From Thalassotalea_A litorea (lineage in GTDB: Bacteria > Pseudomonadota > Gammaproteobacteria > Enterobacterales > Alteromonadaceae), in assembly GCF_043642205.1 (NCBI RefSeq), contig NZ_JBHZSG010000008.1:1-64000 (forward strand): a stretch of 64,000 nt of DNA, read 5' to 3'. The notes beneath the pieces are model-generated. The model made no database searches and had not been told where the DNA came from. It saw nothing but the letters and a program-made list of their open reading frames with translations. The translations under genes and the position numbers were made by a program. Positions 27,555 through 36,680 of this stretch are shown piece by piece (position 1 is the first letter of the stretch; every line of letters begins with the position of its first letter).

Positions 27555-27634
27555 TAGTATTAACCAGTCATTCGTCATTTGTGCTATCAAATACGAACAC
27601 GAAACAACTAGATAAATAAAATGAGGTAATCATT

Positions 27635-28333
27635 ATGGGTGTTTTTTCAAGATTTACAGATATTATTAATTCCAATATCAACAGCCTGCTCGATAAAGCA
27701 GAAGATCCAGAAAAAATGGTGCGCTTAATCATTCAGGAAATGGAAGATACCCTGGTCGAAGTTCGCTCCTCATCAGCGAAAACCTTAGCTGATAAAAAAG
27801 AGCTTACTCGTCAACTTGGGAAAATGGAAGCCGATGCGCAGCAGTGGCAGCAAAAAGCCGAACTGGCTCTGAGCAAAGGTCGTGAAGATTTGGCCAGAGC
27901 TGCATTGATTGAGCGTAAAAAATGTGAAGAAGCCGCCGCCTCTTTAGGCGATGAGTTAGGTCATTTTGACGAGCACATTGTTAAGCTGCAGGGGGAAATC
28001 TCCCAGCTTCAGGAAAAACTTGCGGATGCGAAAGCGCGTCAAAAAGCGATTGTAATGCGCGGTAATACCGCATCGTCACGCTTGAAAGTGAAAAGCAAAC
28101 TGGATTCAGGCAAGGTGGACGACGCGTTATCACGATTTGATCGCTACGAGCGCAAAATTGATGATTTAGAAGCTCAGGTGGAGTCTTATGATTTAGGCTC
28201 AAAATCGTTAGCCGATGAAATTGCAGATTTGGAACAAGACGATAGTGTCGATAATGAATTAGAAGCACTTAAAGCTAAACTAAGTCCTAAAAAGAAGCCA
28301 GCGGCGAAAAAAACCACCACCACTAAGAAATAA
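27635..28333 (+). CDS. pspA: phage shock protein A (IM30 family)
   Basis: 232-residue coiled-coil membrane-remodelling protein (ESCRT-III related) that guards the inner membrane and inhibits PspF. The N-terminal amphipathic helix (MGVFSRFTDIINSNINSLL) and the PEKMVRLIIQEMEDTL segment are typical. The C-terminus carries a lysine-rich extension (KKKPAAKK and KK) beyond the usual end of E. coli PspA (222 residues). First gene of pspABC; ATGAGGTAATC precedes the start. Confidence 0.96.
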   Translation: MGVFSRFTDIINSNINSLLDKAEDPEKMVRLIIQEMEDTLVEVRSSSAKTLADKKELTRQLGKMEADAQQWQQKAELALSKGREDLARAALIERKKCEEAAASLGDELGHFDEHIVKLQGEISQLQEKLADAKARQKAIVMRGNTASSRLKVKSKLDSGKVDDALSRFDRYERKIDDLEAQVESYDLGSKSLADEIADLEQDDSVDNELEALKAKLSPKKKPAAKKTTTTKK

Positions 28334-28357
28334 TCGGGTTTAAAAAGGAGAATTATC

Positions 28358-28585
28358 GTGGAAGAGTTACTAATGGTACCCGTCATCTTGTTTATGGCAA
28401 TTGTCGCGCCTATCTGGTTGGTACTACACTATCGCTCGAAGCGGCAAATTAGCCAGGGTTTGACCGAAGACGAATATCAACAGTTAACTGAACTCTCTGA
28501 TTTAGCGGATAAAATGGCGGCGAGAATTAAAACCCTGGAAGCGATTTTAGATGCAGAAACTCCCGAGTGGAGGGATAAATTATGA
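28358..28585 (+). CDS. pspB: phage shock protein B
   Basis: 75-residue inner-membrane protein with an N-terminal helix (VPVILFMAIVAPIWLVLHY) and a cytoplasmic coiled coil (QQLTELSDLADKMAARIKTLEAIL). GTG start at 28358 is supported by AAGGAG at correct spacing and by the position of the helix. With PspC it senses membrane stress and recruits PspA. Its stop overlaps the pspC start (ATGA). Confidence 0.93.
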   Translation: MEELLMVPVILFMAIVAPIWLVLHYRSKRQISQGLTEDEYQQLTELSDLADKMAARIKTLEAILDAETPEWRDKL

Positions 28586-29013
28586 GTAAGGGCAGAGGCG
28601 AATTATTTCGCGATCCGCAAAAAGGCAAGCTCGCAGGCGTCTGCGCTGGTATCGCCGATTATTTTGGCTGGGAAACCTGGTTAGTGCGGATTTTAGTGGT
28701 CTCTGGCGTGTTATTGGGCATGGGGTGGTTTGTGATTCTATATATCGCTGGCTGGTTTATTCTGGATAAAAAGCCAAACCGCAAATCTGCCAATGAAATT
28801 CACCAGAACTTTAAGCAACAGATCGAAGAGGATGAGATTGTAAATGAACATATCAAAGTGAAATCTCGCATCTGGCAATCTGGTGAACCCCCTAAGCAGG
28901 CGTTTCATGATATTCGTACCAAGTTTCATACACTGGAAACACAACTGCAAAGCATGGAGCGCTATGTTACCTCTGCAGAGTTTACCGTCTCTCGAGAGAT
29001 CAACAAGTTATAA
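28582..29013 (+). CDS. pspC: phage shock protein C
   Basis: 143-residue PspC-domain membrane protein. The N-terminal PspC motif (RDPQKGKLAGVCAGIADYFGW) is followed by one or two membrane segments (LVVSGVLLGMGWFVILYIAGWFIL) and a cytoplasmic or periplasmic coiled-coil tail. Translationally coupled to pspB by a 4-bp overlap. No pspD or pspE follows. Confidence 0.94.
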   Translation: MSKGRGELFRDPQKGKLAGVCAGIADYFGWETWLVRILVVSGVLLGMGWFVILYIAGWFILDKKPNRKSANEIHQNFKQQIEEDEIVNEHIKVKSRIWQSGEPPKQAFHDIRTKFHTLETQLQSMERYVTSAEFTVSREINKL

Positions 29014-29017
29014 CACT

Positions 29018-29049
29018 AAAGCCAGGTAAAGCTCCTGGCTTTATTTTTG
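29018..29049 (+). terminator. terminator of pspABC
   Basis: AAAGCCAGG-TAAAGCT-CCTGGCTTT hairpin, then ATTTTTG. 5 bp after the pspC stop. Downstream (29070-29103) two near-identical 15-bp units (CTTTTATTCACTAGG type) lie before ycjX. Confidence 0.85.
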
Positions 29050-29147
29050 TGGTTCATACAGACCTTGCGTTTATTCACTAAGCTTTTATTCACTAGGCTT
29101 TTCACCTACATTAACCAGATAAAACGACAACTTACTACCCAATAGAT

Positions 29148-30590
29148 ATGGCAATCATTAATCGTAAAAAGATTTCTTCATGGAAGCAAAGGATGCAAGC
29201 GGGTGCTGGCGACTTATTAAACCGTAGCCTCGATCAGCATGTAAATCTGGCTGTTACCGGTTTGAGTCAAAGTGGCAAAACGGCATTTATCACCTCATTG
29301 GTCAATCAACTGATTAACGAGGGTCACGGTAAACCATTAAGCTTCTTTAACGCGGTTCATGAAGGTCGTTTTATCGCGGCAAAGCGAGTACCACAACCTA
29401 ATTTGCAAATCAGCCGCTTTGATTACGATGCCGGAATGCAGAATCTTGGGCAACAGGAACCACAATGGCCGGAGCCGACCCGCAGTATTTCGCAAATAAG
29501 ACTGGCAATTCGTTACACCCCTCAGGATTCCTTACTCAAATATGCCTCGCAAATGTCGACCTTGTATTTGGATATCACCGATTATCCCGGGGAGTGGTTA
29601 CTTGATTTGCCAATGCTGAATCAAAGTTACCAGCAATGGTCTGAATATATGACCGAATTGCTGACCTCGGAGCCGCGATTTGAACTGGCACAAGAGTTTT
29701 TACAAACCCTTGACCAGCTCGACCCAATGGCGTCAATTAGCGAGGCCAAACTGGCGGAACTTGCGGAACAATACACCCAACTTTTACTTAACTTTCGCCA
29801 TCAGTTGGGCTTGTCTGTTATCCAGCCCGGGCGATTCATTTTGCCGGGCGAGCATCAAGGCGCCCCCATTTTACAATTTGTCCCATTTCCTTTTTTTCAG
29901 CGCTTATCCGCACAAGATTATGCAAATGCTGATGAGCAAAGTTTGATTGCCATGTGCCAGGCGCGTTATGAAGAATATCGGGACGTTATTGTTCGCAACT
30001 TTTATAAGCAACATTTTGTCAATTTTGATCGACAAATTATCCTCGCTGATTGTTTGACGCCACTGACCAATGGTCCTGCGGCGTTTAATGATTTGCAGCA
30101 AGCAGTTGCTCTGATCATGGAAAGCTTTTCCTATGGCAAATCGAATATTCTAAGACGCTTGTTTTCACCAAAAATTGACCGGATTCTTTTTGCGGCCACT
30201 AAGGCCGATCATGTTACCAGCGACCAACATCAAAATATGACCACCTTGCTTGAACAAGTGATCATTAAAGCGAAAAAATTATTGAGTTTCGATGGCATTA
30301 CAATGAAAACCCTATCGATAGCGTCCATTAAGTGTACTGAGCAAGGCAAAAGTGAATATCAAGGCAAAAAGTTGTCGGTGTTAAAAGGTAAGCGACTTGA
30401 TAATAATCAAATGATCACCTTATTCCCGGGCTCGGTGCCAGCGAAATTGCCTCAGCCGAGTTTCTTTAAGCAAAATAATTTTGATTACATACAATTTAAG
30501 CCAATGACTGCGGCAGACGAACACCAGGCGCTAGAGCATATTCGTCTTGACCAGGTATTGCAGTTTTTACTGGGAGATAAACTCAAGTGA
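29148..30590 (+). CDS. ycjX: YcjX family P-loop GTPase-like protein
   Basis: 480-residue cytoplasmic protein of the YcjX/DUF463 family, part of the psp regulon in E. coli. P-loop GLSQSGKT at 38-45; the family segments TLYLDITDYPGEWLLDLP and FAATKADHV (TKAD as NKxD-like base motif) are visible. Near standard length (E. coli about 465). Start has only a weak ribosome-binding site. The TGA stop overlaps the start of ycjF by 4 bp (GTGA). Confidence 0.92.
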   Translation: MAIINRKKISSWKQRMQAGAGDLLNRSLDQHVNLAVTGLSQSGKTAFITSLVNQLINEGHGKPLSFFNAVHEGRFIAAKRVPQPNLQISRFDYDAGMQNLGQQEPQWPEPTRSISQIRLAIRYTPQDSLLKYASQMSTLYLDITDYPGEWLLDLPMLNQSYQQWSEYMTELLTSEPRFELAQEFLQTLDQLDPMASISEAKLAELAEQYTQLLLNFRHQLGLSVIQPGRFILPGEHQGAPILQFVPFPFFQRLSAQDYANADEQSLIAMCQARYEEYRDVIVRNFYKQHFVNFDRQIILADCLTPLTNGPAAFNDLQQAVALIMESFSYGKSNILRRLFSPKIDRILFAATKADHVTSDQHQNMTTLLEQVIIKAKKLLSFDGITMKTLSIASIKCTEQGKSEYQGKKLSVLKGKRLDNNQMITLFPGSVPAKLPQPSFFKQNNFDYIQFKPMTAADEHQALEHIRLDQVLQFLLGDKLK

Positions 30591-31618
30591 GTAAATCCGA
30601 TAACGGCCAAGAACAAGACTTTCAGCAACAAATCCTGTTCTCACAGTCTGCGAGCGACATCGATGATGGATCAAAGCCTGATACGCCTGTTGTGCTGCCA
30701 GAAGAAGCGTGGCAAGCGGTAGATGAAATCTTTGAAGATCGTGATGAACCCTTGCCAGTTAAGAAGGCGAGTTGGTTATGGCGCATTGCGGGGTTAAGTT
30801 TTACCGGTATTGTTATTTATGAGCTCGTCGACTTTTTTATCGCCGGTTTCTCGTCATCGCCTCTGATCACCGCGGTTTATGCAGTACTTGCCGGTTCGGT
30901 TGGAACCATTGCGCTGTTAACCTTATTCAAAGAATTACGAGGACTTCGCCAGTATCGGCGACAGCAGCAAAGACAGCAAAAGGCGGGCGATTATCTTGAA
31001 TGTCACGGCCATGGTGACAGCCGTCAATTTTGCCAACAGCTCACCGATAAGTTGCCCATGGATAGTGTCGAAGTCCTGCATCAGTCATTTACCGATAGCC
31101 TCAGCGAACACTTAAGTGATGATGAAGTGATCACCCTATATTCACGTCAGGTGCTATCCGAAGTCGATAAACAGGCAATGGAGCAGGTGTCAAAATTTTC
31201 CAGCGAAGCGGTTGTGCTGGTTGCCATTAGTCCGATTGCGATTGTCGATATGATGTTGTTATTGTGGCGTAATCTTCGCATGCTCGACAAAGTTGCTGGC
31301 CTTTACGGCATACGGTTAGGTTACTGGAGTCGTATCCGCCTGATCAAGCAGGTTTTTGTTAATATGGTGTATGCTGGCGCCAGTGAAATCATCGCTGATG
31401 TTGGTATTGATTTATTAGGCGTTGAAACGCTCGGTAAATTATCAACCCGTCTTGCCCAAGGGTTAGGTGCCGGGATGTTAACTGCCAAGCTAGGGATCCG
31501 CACCATTAAATTATGCCGCCCGATCCCTTTTACAGAAAACCCTCCAGGGATCAAACAGGTACGCAGACAAGTTGCCGCCCAGGTTAAACAGTTGCTGGTT
31601 AAAGAAAAGACTAGTTAA
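30587..31618 (+). CDS. ycjF: YcjF family (DUF697) inner-membrane protein
   Basis: 343-residue protein starting at a GTG that overlaps the ycjX stop. Acidic N-terminal part, two membrane helices about 66-86 and 95-113, and a C-terminal DUF697 domain (AVVLVAISPIAIVDMMLLLWRNL then GAGMLTAKLGIRTIKLCRPIPF). Partner of YcjX; the pair is conserved beside pspABC. Confidence 0.92.
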   Translation: MSKSDNGQEQDFQQQILFSQSASDIDDGSKPDTPVVLPEEAWQAVDEIFEDRDEPLPVKKASWLWRIAGLSFTGIVIYELVDFFIAGFSSSPLITAVYAVLAGSVGTIALLTLFKELRGLRQYRRQQQRQQKAGDYLECHGHGDSRQFCQQLTDKLPMDSVEVLHQSFTDSLSEHLSDDEVITLYSRQVLSEVDKQAMEQVSKFSSEAVVLVAISPIAIVDMMLLLWRNLRMLDKVAGLYGIRLGYWSRIRLIKQVFVNMVYAGASEIIADVGIDLLGVETLGKLSTRLAQGLGAGMLTAKLGIRTIKLCRPIPFTENPPGIKQVRRQVAAQVKQLLVKEKTS

Positions 31619-32006
31619 TACTGTGTTATGAACGTCAAAGGGCAAGATAGCCTTGGCTAATGTCTTGGCTAATGCATTGAGTGGCCTTTGACCCTATCTG
31701 ACAGCATTTTTGGCGTCAGTTCTGTTCTGACTTCTTCATGTACGTTGCGCGTCCGTTTTTAAACCTGAGACCGTACGCGTCGGCTATGTACCTAATTCCT
31801 TACACCCGGTAAAAATCATCAAACCAGATCTGTTTCTCTTCTGATCGGACATTTCTTACTATTAATTGGTATATCACATAAAGTCGTAAATTCTCGCAGT
31901 CTGACTCAAACAGATAGTTTGAGCAGGCAATAATAACAAATCGAAAATATGCTTGGATTTGCCAATAACCTGAAAAATCAGGACAACAAGATAGGAATAG
32001 AAGTAG
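31619..32006. other. intergenic region upstream of phhA
   Basis: About 390 bp without an ORF. Contains a direct repeat (CTTGGCTAATG twice, 31651-31675) and the phhA leader. I found neither a TyrR box nor a convincing sigma-54 promoter here. Confidence 0.4.
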
Positions 32007-32810
32007 ATGGCTAACAGCACAACCTATGTGTCAAAAGCAGCCGATGATAATGGTAATATTTGCTGGACGGATCAAGAAAATAAAATTTGGCAAAAGCTTT
32101 ATGCACGCCAGATTGAGGGTATTCAGGACAAAGCGTGTCAGGAATATCTAACCGGTTTGCAATTGTTAAATTTACCAACGGATCGTGTACCGCAATTACA
32201 AGACGTTAGTGCGGTACTCAAGCAAAAAACTGGCTGGCAATGCGCAAAGGTTCCGGCCTTAATTGGCTTTGGCGAATTTTTTAAATTACTTTCGGAAAAA
32301 AAATTTCCGGTGGCAACGTTTATCCGTGACGAAGATGAATTTGATTACTTACAAGAACCGGATATCTTTCATGAAATTTTTGGCCACTGCCCGTTATTAA
32401 CCAATCCGGCTTTTGCTAAATTCACTCAAACTTATGGTGAACTAGGCCTTAAGGCCAGCAAAGAAGATCGGGTATTTCTCGCTCGCCTATATTGGTTTAC
32501 CGTGGAGTTTGGTTTAATGCAAACCGATGATGGTCTTAAAATATACGGTGGCGGTATTTTATCTTCGCCCGGAGAAACCCAATACGCGCTGCATGATGAC
32601 AGACCTTTAAGAAAGCCGTTTGATGCTCTGGATGTTCTGCGCACCCCATATCGCATCGATATTATGCAACCGGTATATTTCCTGATCGATCATATTGACC
32701 AGTTAAACGACATTAGTCGGATTGATGTTATGGCGTTAATCAAACAAGCTAAAGCGCTAGGGTTACACGAACCATTATTTACCCCAAAAATTATTAAACA
32801 AGCGAGTTAA
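32007..32810 (+). CDS. phhA: phenylalanine 4-monooxygenase
   Basis: 267-residue tetrahydropterin- and iron-dependent hydroxylase that makes tyrosine from phenylalanine. Iron ligands His122 and His127 (FHEIFGHCP) and Glu167 (YWFTVEFGL) are in place, as is the GGGILSSPGE loop. Single-domain bacterial form without the regulatory ACT domain. It lies 3 bp before phhB, the enzyme that regenerates its cofactor, in the classical phhAB order. Confidence 0.97.
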   Translation: MANSTTYVSKAADDNGNICWTDQENKIWQKLYARQIEGIQDKACQEYLTGLQLLNLPTDRVPQLQDVSAVLKQKTGWQCAKVPALIGFGEFFKLLSEKKFPVATFIRDEDEFDYLQEPDIFHEIFGHCPLLTNPAFAKFTQTYGELGLKASKEDRVFLARLYWFTVEFGLMQTDDGLKIYGGGILSSPGETQYALHDDRPLRKPFDALDVLRTPYRIDIMQPVYFLIDHIDQLNDISRIDVMALIKQAKALGLHEPLFTPKIIKQAS

Positions 32811-32813
32811 ACA

Positions 32814-33155
32814 ATGACCGAACAATTAAATACTCAGGCGTGCGAAGCCTGCCGTGCCGATGCGCCAAAAGTCAGTGAAGCGGAACTGGCCGAATTAGTT
32901 AAGCAAATTCCTGATTGGGTACCCGTTGTCCGTGATGGTGTCATGATGCTCGAACGTGAATTTACCTTTAAAAATTTTAAATTGGCATTAGCGTTTGCCA
33001 ATCAAGTGGCAGAGCTTGCTGAAGCAGAATTTCATCACCCATCGATTTTATTAGAGTGGGGTAAGGTAACAATTACCTGGTGGACACACGCGATTGGTGG
33101 TTTGCACAAAAACGATTTTATTTGCGCGGCTAAAACCGACGAATTACTGTCTTAA
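32814..33155 (+). CDS. phhB: pterin-4a-carbinolamine dehydratase
   Basis: 113 residues. Recycles the oxidised pterin cofactor of PhhA. Catalytic His74/His75 in EFHHPS and His92 in WTHAIGGL are present, along with the hydrophobic strand VTITWW. Encoded 3 bp after phhA. The N-terminal 20 residues contain two cysteines (CEACRADA) that are typical of gammaproteobacterial PhhB. Confidence 0.95.
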   Translation: MTEQLNTQACEACRADAPKVSEAELAELVKQIPDWVPVVRDGVMMLEREFTFKNFKLALAFANQVAELAEAEFHHPSILLEWGKVTITWWTHAIGGLHKNDFICAAKTDELLS

Positions 33156-33189
33156 TCATTGTTACGACGACAATTTTAAGCAATCGAGA

Positions 33190-33222
33190 GAAAAAGCTCC
33201 CATGTGGGGCTTTTTTTTTGTA
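33190..33222 (+). terminator. terminator of phhAB
   Basis: AAAAAGCTCC-CATG-TGGGGCTTTTTTTTT; the T-run merges into the TyrR box that begins at 33219. Confidence 0.85.
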
Positions 33223-33236
33223 AAATTTAATTTACA
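33219..33236. promoter_or_regulatory. perfect TyrR box upstream of tyrR
   Basis: TGTAAA-ATTTAA-TTTACA: exact match to the TyrR operator consensus TGTAAA-N6-TTTACA, 33 bp before the tyrR start codon. Suggests autoregulation. Confidence 0.85.
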
Positions 33237-33268
33237 GTTATTCATCATAGATATTCAGGAACCGTGCC

Positions 33269-34819
33269 GTGCGCATACAAATCACTTGTCAGGACCGGGT
33301 TGGTATTGCCCAGGAAGTATTGGCGATTCTGGTGGACCGGGAAATTAACTTAAAAGGCATTGATGCCATTACGGAGTCCGGAGAGATATATGTTCATATT
33401 CCGGACCTTGAGTTTTCTCAGTTACAGGATTTTATGCCACAATTGCGTTTGGTTGAAGGTGTTGTCGATGTAAAAACCACAACCCATATGCCATCTGAGC
33501 GAGAGCATAACCTGCTTGAAACCATTGTCAGAACCTTACCTGACCCACTCATTTCGATCGATACCCGCGCCAATGTTTATGGCTTAAACGAACTTGCGGA
33601 GCAAAAGTTAGGCCATCAGGAAACGGAGGTTATTGGGCAGCCAATTAGCCATTTTATTAAAGGTTTTAACTTTTCCAAATACCTGGACAGCGGTGAGATC
33701 CTACCTCATACCCGAAAACTTCGTCTGCACGATGAAGATTATGTCGCTGATATCCTGCCGATCTATGTGCCGGGGGAAGAGGGCAAAGAAGTGTTTACCG
33801 GGGCTTTGCTAATGTTGAAATCGGAAGCTCGTCTTGGTCAGCAAATTAGTGCATTTAAACATCCTAAAGGTAATGATTTTGTCGGGGTGCAAGCCAGCTC
33901 TTCGCAAATGCGTAAGGTTATTCGTGAAGCCCGGCGTATGGCAGGCTTAGATTCGGCGATTCTTATCCAAGGAGAAACCGGAACGGGCAAAGAACTTTTA
34001 GCCCGGTGTTGTCACAATGCCAGCGATCGCAGTGAAAATCCGTTCATGGTGTTAAATTGCGCGGCGTTACCTGATGATGCTGCCGAAACGGAATTGTTTG
34101 GTAAGTACAGTAACGACGGTCAGAGCAGGAAAGGCCTGTTTGATTTAGCCGATGGTGGTAGTGTTTTTCTGGATGAAGTGGCAGAAATGTCGCCAAAATT
34201 ACAAACCAAGTTAATTCGTGTACTCCAGGATGGCAGCTTTAGGCGAATTGATGACGAAAATGAAATCAAAGTGAATGTACGCATAATATGTGCAACCAAT
34301 AAAGATTTGCTTGAGTTGGTACAAAAAGGTGAATTTCGAGAAGACTTGTATTATCGCCTGAATGTACTGGGGGTTACTTTACCGGCGCTCAGGGATCGCC
34401 GCGCCGATATCATTCCGCTGGCGGAGACATTCTTAAATAAATCGGCAAAATTGAATCATCGCGGTGAAATGTTTATCGACGAAGAATGTCGCGATTTTCT
34501 CCAGCATTATCCTTGGCCTGGCAATGTGCGTCAGTTGGAGAATGTGATTCTTCGTGCTGCCTCCCTCGTAGAAGGTGACACGATTAGTATCGAACATCTG
34601 CAGCTACCAAATTTCACCAGAGAACATGGCTATCTGGAGCAGGAGTTTGATGGCACATTAGAAGATGCCGTAAAGGGGTTTGAGGCGGATTTACTCCGTA
34701 AGTTATACCCAGCTTACCCAAGTACCCGGCAGCTGGCGAAGAAACTAAGCCTTAGCCATACGGCAATCGCCAATAAATTACGCGAATATAATATAAATAA
34801 AAAAACCGTGAAGATTTAA
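33269..34819 (+). CDS. tyrR: TyrR/PhhR-type aromatic-amino-acid transcriptional regulator
   Basis: 516 residues, GTG start. N-terminal ACT domain (1-75: MRIQITCQDRVGIAQEVL), PAS domain (about 80-190), AAA+ domain with Walker A GETGTGKE 235-242 and Walker B SVFLDE 298-303, and C-terminal helix-turn-helix (STRQLAKKLSLSHTAIANKLREY). The GAFTGA loop that contacts sigma-54 is lacking (ELFGKYSNDGQSRKGLF instead), as in E. coli TyrR, so it should act on sigma-70 promoters. It follows phhAB and has a perfect TyrR box in front of it; probable control of phhAB, fahA and maiA. Confidence 0.94.
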   Translation: MRIQITCQDRVGIAQEVLAILVDREINLKGIDAITESGEIYVHIPDLEFSQLQDFMPQLRLVEGVVDVKTTTHMPSEREHNLLETIVRTLPDPLISIDTRANVYGLNELAEQKLGHQETEVIGQPISHFIKGFNFSKYLDSGEILPHTRKLRLHDEDYVADILPIYVPGEEGKEVFTGALLMLKSEARLGQQISAFKHPKGNDFVGVQASSSQMRKVIREARRMAGLDSAILIQGETGTGKELLARCCHNASDRSENPFMVLNCAALPDDAAETELFGKYSNDGQSRKGLFDLADGGSVFLDEVAEMSPKLQTKLIRVLQDGSFRRIDDENEIKVNVRIICATNKDLLELVQKGEFREDLYYRLNVLGVTLPALRDRRADIIPLAETFLNKSAKLNHRGEMFIDEECRDFLQHYPWPGNVRQLENVILRAASLVEGDTISIEHLQLPNFTREHGYLEQEFDGTLEDAVKGFEADLLRKLYPAYPSTRQLAKKLSLSHTAIANKLREYNINKKTVKI

Positions 34820-34822
34820 CTT

Positions 34823-34853
34823 AATAACGAGGCTAACGCCTCGTTATTGTTTT
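34823..34853 (+). terminator. terminator of tyrR
   Basis: AATAACGAGGC-TAAC-GCCTCGTTATT hairpin with 11-bp stem, followed by GTTTT. Its right arm is also the first element of the 116-bp tandem repeat. Confidence 0.85.
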
Positions 34854-35420
34854 CGAGGAAGATTAGCATCGGAGAAGAACATGCACAGTTCGTCGCATGT
34901 TCGGTGACAGACTGACGTCGCTGGGAACTTGGCAAACGCTATGGTGCGATGACGCCTCGTTATTGTTTTCGAGGAAGATTAGCATCGGATAAGAACATGC
35001 GCAGTTCGTCGCATGTTCGGTGACAGACTGACGTCGCTGGGAACTTGGCAAACGCTATGGTGCGATGTCGCCTCGTTATTGTTTTCGAAGGAGATTAGCA
35101 TCGGAGAAGAACATGCGCAGTTCGTCGCATGTTCGGTGACAGACTGACGTCGCTGGGAACTTGGCAAACGCTATGGTGCGATGNNNNNNNNNNNNNNNNN
35201 NNNNNNNNNNNNNNNNNNNNNNNNNNNNNNNNNNNNNNNNNNNNNNNNNNNNNNNNNNNNNNNNNNNNNNNNNNNNNNNNNNNGTCGCATGTTCGGTGAC
35301 AGACTGACGTCGCTGGGAACTTGGCAAACGCTATGGTGCGATGACGCCTCGTTATTGTTTGCGAAGGAGATTAGCATCGGATAAGAACATGCGCAGTTCG
35401 TCGCATGTTCGGTGCAAACT
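34838..35420. repeat. 116-bp tandem repeat array with assembly gap
   Basis: Units begin GCCTCGTTATTG at 34838, 34954, 35070 and, after a run of Ns, 35346; spacing is exactly 116 bp. Each unit contains the right arm of the tyrR terminator and an inner palindrome (AACATGCG/CGCATGTT, 34994-35017 in unit 2). Units differ by few bases (GAGAAG/GATAAG, GAGGAA/GAAGGA). The last is cut short and drifts at about 35416. The 116-bp period is not a multiple of three, so the minus-strand ORFs within it are not a repeated protein. Confidence 0.93.
35184..35283. other. assembly gap (100 Ns)
   Basis: Exactly 100 Ns inside the tandem array. The sequence after it is out of phase by 44 bp with the sequence before it, so the gap is a placeholder and the true number of repeat units is unknown. 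Confidence 0.97.
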
Positions 35421-35649
35421 TGGCAATGCCTGAGTTTTTCAATTAATGTAAAGCTAAGTATACGAAAGTCTGTTTTTTTTCGTAAACAAATAAACACATT
35501 ATTCGCAACTTCTCGCTTACTGTGGTTTTGGTCAACCCTGCTTTTTCACGTACACTTTGCCCCAACATCTACAATCATCATTAAGTTGATTAACGACGGC
35601 TTTGTCCCAATATTCAGGTTAATCAGTAATCCGTGGAAGAGATAACGAA
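35421..35649. other. promoter region of fahA
   Basis: AT-rich, no ORF. TGTAAA-GCTAAG-TATACG at 35447-35464 matches one half of the TyrR box and 4 of 6 bases of the other; a weak candidate operator. Confidence 0.35.
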
Positions 35650-36636
35650 ATGAAATTTGCAACATTGAAAAACAATACCCGTGATGGACAGCTAGTTCTG
35701 GTTTCTCGTGATTTGAGCAAAGCCGTTACGGTTAGTGATGTCGCTAGCACAATGCAGGCGCTTATCGATAATTGGGTCGAACTGTCTGCTAAGTTGGAGT
35801 CTCGTTATGAGCAGTTAAATGCCGGACAGTTGACCGAGGCCATTGAGTTTGTAGAAGCGGACTGTGAATCTCCATTGCCCAGGGCTTACCAATGGGCCGA
35901 CGGCAGTGCGTATGTTAATCATGTAGAGCTCGTGCGTAAGGCGCGCAATGCCGAAATGCCGGAAACCTTCTGGACAGATCCACTGATGTATCAGGGCGGT
36001 TCAGATTCTTTCATTGGCCCGCGTGATGACATTGAAATGGCATCTACCGAATGGGGCATTGATTTCGAATCTGAAATTGCCGTGATCACCGATGATGTGC
36101 CTATGGGCGTGAGTCCTGAAGATGCACAAAACCACATTAAGCTATTAATGTTAGTCAATGATGTGTCATTGCGTAATCTGATCCCGGGTGAGTTAGCCAA
36201 AGGGTTTGGCTTTTTTCAATCGAAACCTTCAAGTGCATTTTCTCCTGTGGCTGTTACCCCTGATGAGTTAGGACAAGCATGGGATGGCAAAAAACTTGCG
36301 TTACCTTTAGTGACACATTTAAATGATGAGCTTTTTGGCAGGCCGAATGCCGGGGTTGATATGACCTTTGATTTTCCGACCATTGTTGCCCATGCGGCGA
36401 AAACACGTCCACTAGGGGCTGGTTGTATCGTCGGTTCGGGTACCATTTCTAACTATGATCGCAGCGCCGGTTCAAGTTGCCTAGCAGAAAAACGTATGCT
36501 GGAAATCATTGCTGATGGCAAACCTTCAACTCCGTTTATGCAGTTTGGTGATACCGTTCGCATTGAAATGTTTGATGCTAATGGTGACACCATTTTTGGT
36601 ACCATTGATCAAAAAGTCGTTGAATATAAGAAATAG
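35650..36636 (+). CDS. fahA: fumarylacetoacetase / fumarylacetoacetate hydrolase family protein
   Basis: 328 residues. Last enzyme of tyrosine degradation; cleaves fumarylacetoacetate to fumarate and acetoacetate. Metal-binding acidic residues Glu140 and Glu142 in the FESEIAV segment and the ND of LVNDVSLR, as well as GAGCIVGSGTISNYD and FGDTVRIEM, fit the family. It belongs to the shorter bacterial type (about 330 residues rather than 420). Followed 210 bp later by maiA, the preceding step. The hmgA and hppD genes that would complete the pathway are not in the window. Confidence 0.88.
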   Translation: MKFATLKNNTRDGQLVLVSRDLSKAVTVSDVASTMQALIDNWVELSAKLESRYEQLNAGQLTEAIEFVEADCESPLPRAYQWADGSAYVNHVELVRKARNAEMPETFWTDPLMYQGGSDSFIGPRDDIEMASTEWGIDFESEIAVITDDVPMGVSPEDAQNHIKLLMLVNDVSLRNLIPGELAKGFGFFQSKPSSAFSPVAVTPDELGQAWDGKKLALPLVTHLNDELFGRPNAGVDMTFDFPTIVAHAAKTRPLGAGCIVGSGTISNYDRSAGSSCLAEKRMLEIIADGKPSTPFMQFGDTVRIEMFDANGDTIFGTIDQKVVEYKK

Positions 36637-36680
36637 TAGATAAAGTGTCTAGGTTACCTAAGTCATCCGCGGCGTTAAGT

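Noticed and set aside
31651..31685. Sigma-54 promoter before phhA (TTGGCTAATGCATTGA)
   Set aside because: The -12 dinucleotide is GA, the site lies over 300 bp from the gene, and local TyrR lacks GAFTGA. Not supported.
34838..35420. CRISPR array
   Set aside because: Units are tandem and almost identical throughout, without unique spacers.
35447..35464. TyrR box before fahA
   Set aside because: Only one half site is exact (TGTAAA); the other matches 4 of 6 bases. Noted as weak, not called.
34863..35497. Several minus-strand ORFs in the repeat array (SSQRRQSVTEHA type)
   Set aside because: They repeat with the 116-bp unit, which is not divisible by three, and some cross the N gap. They are by-products of the array.
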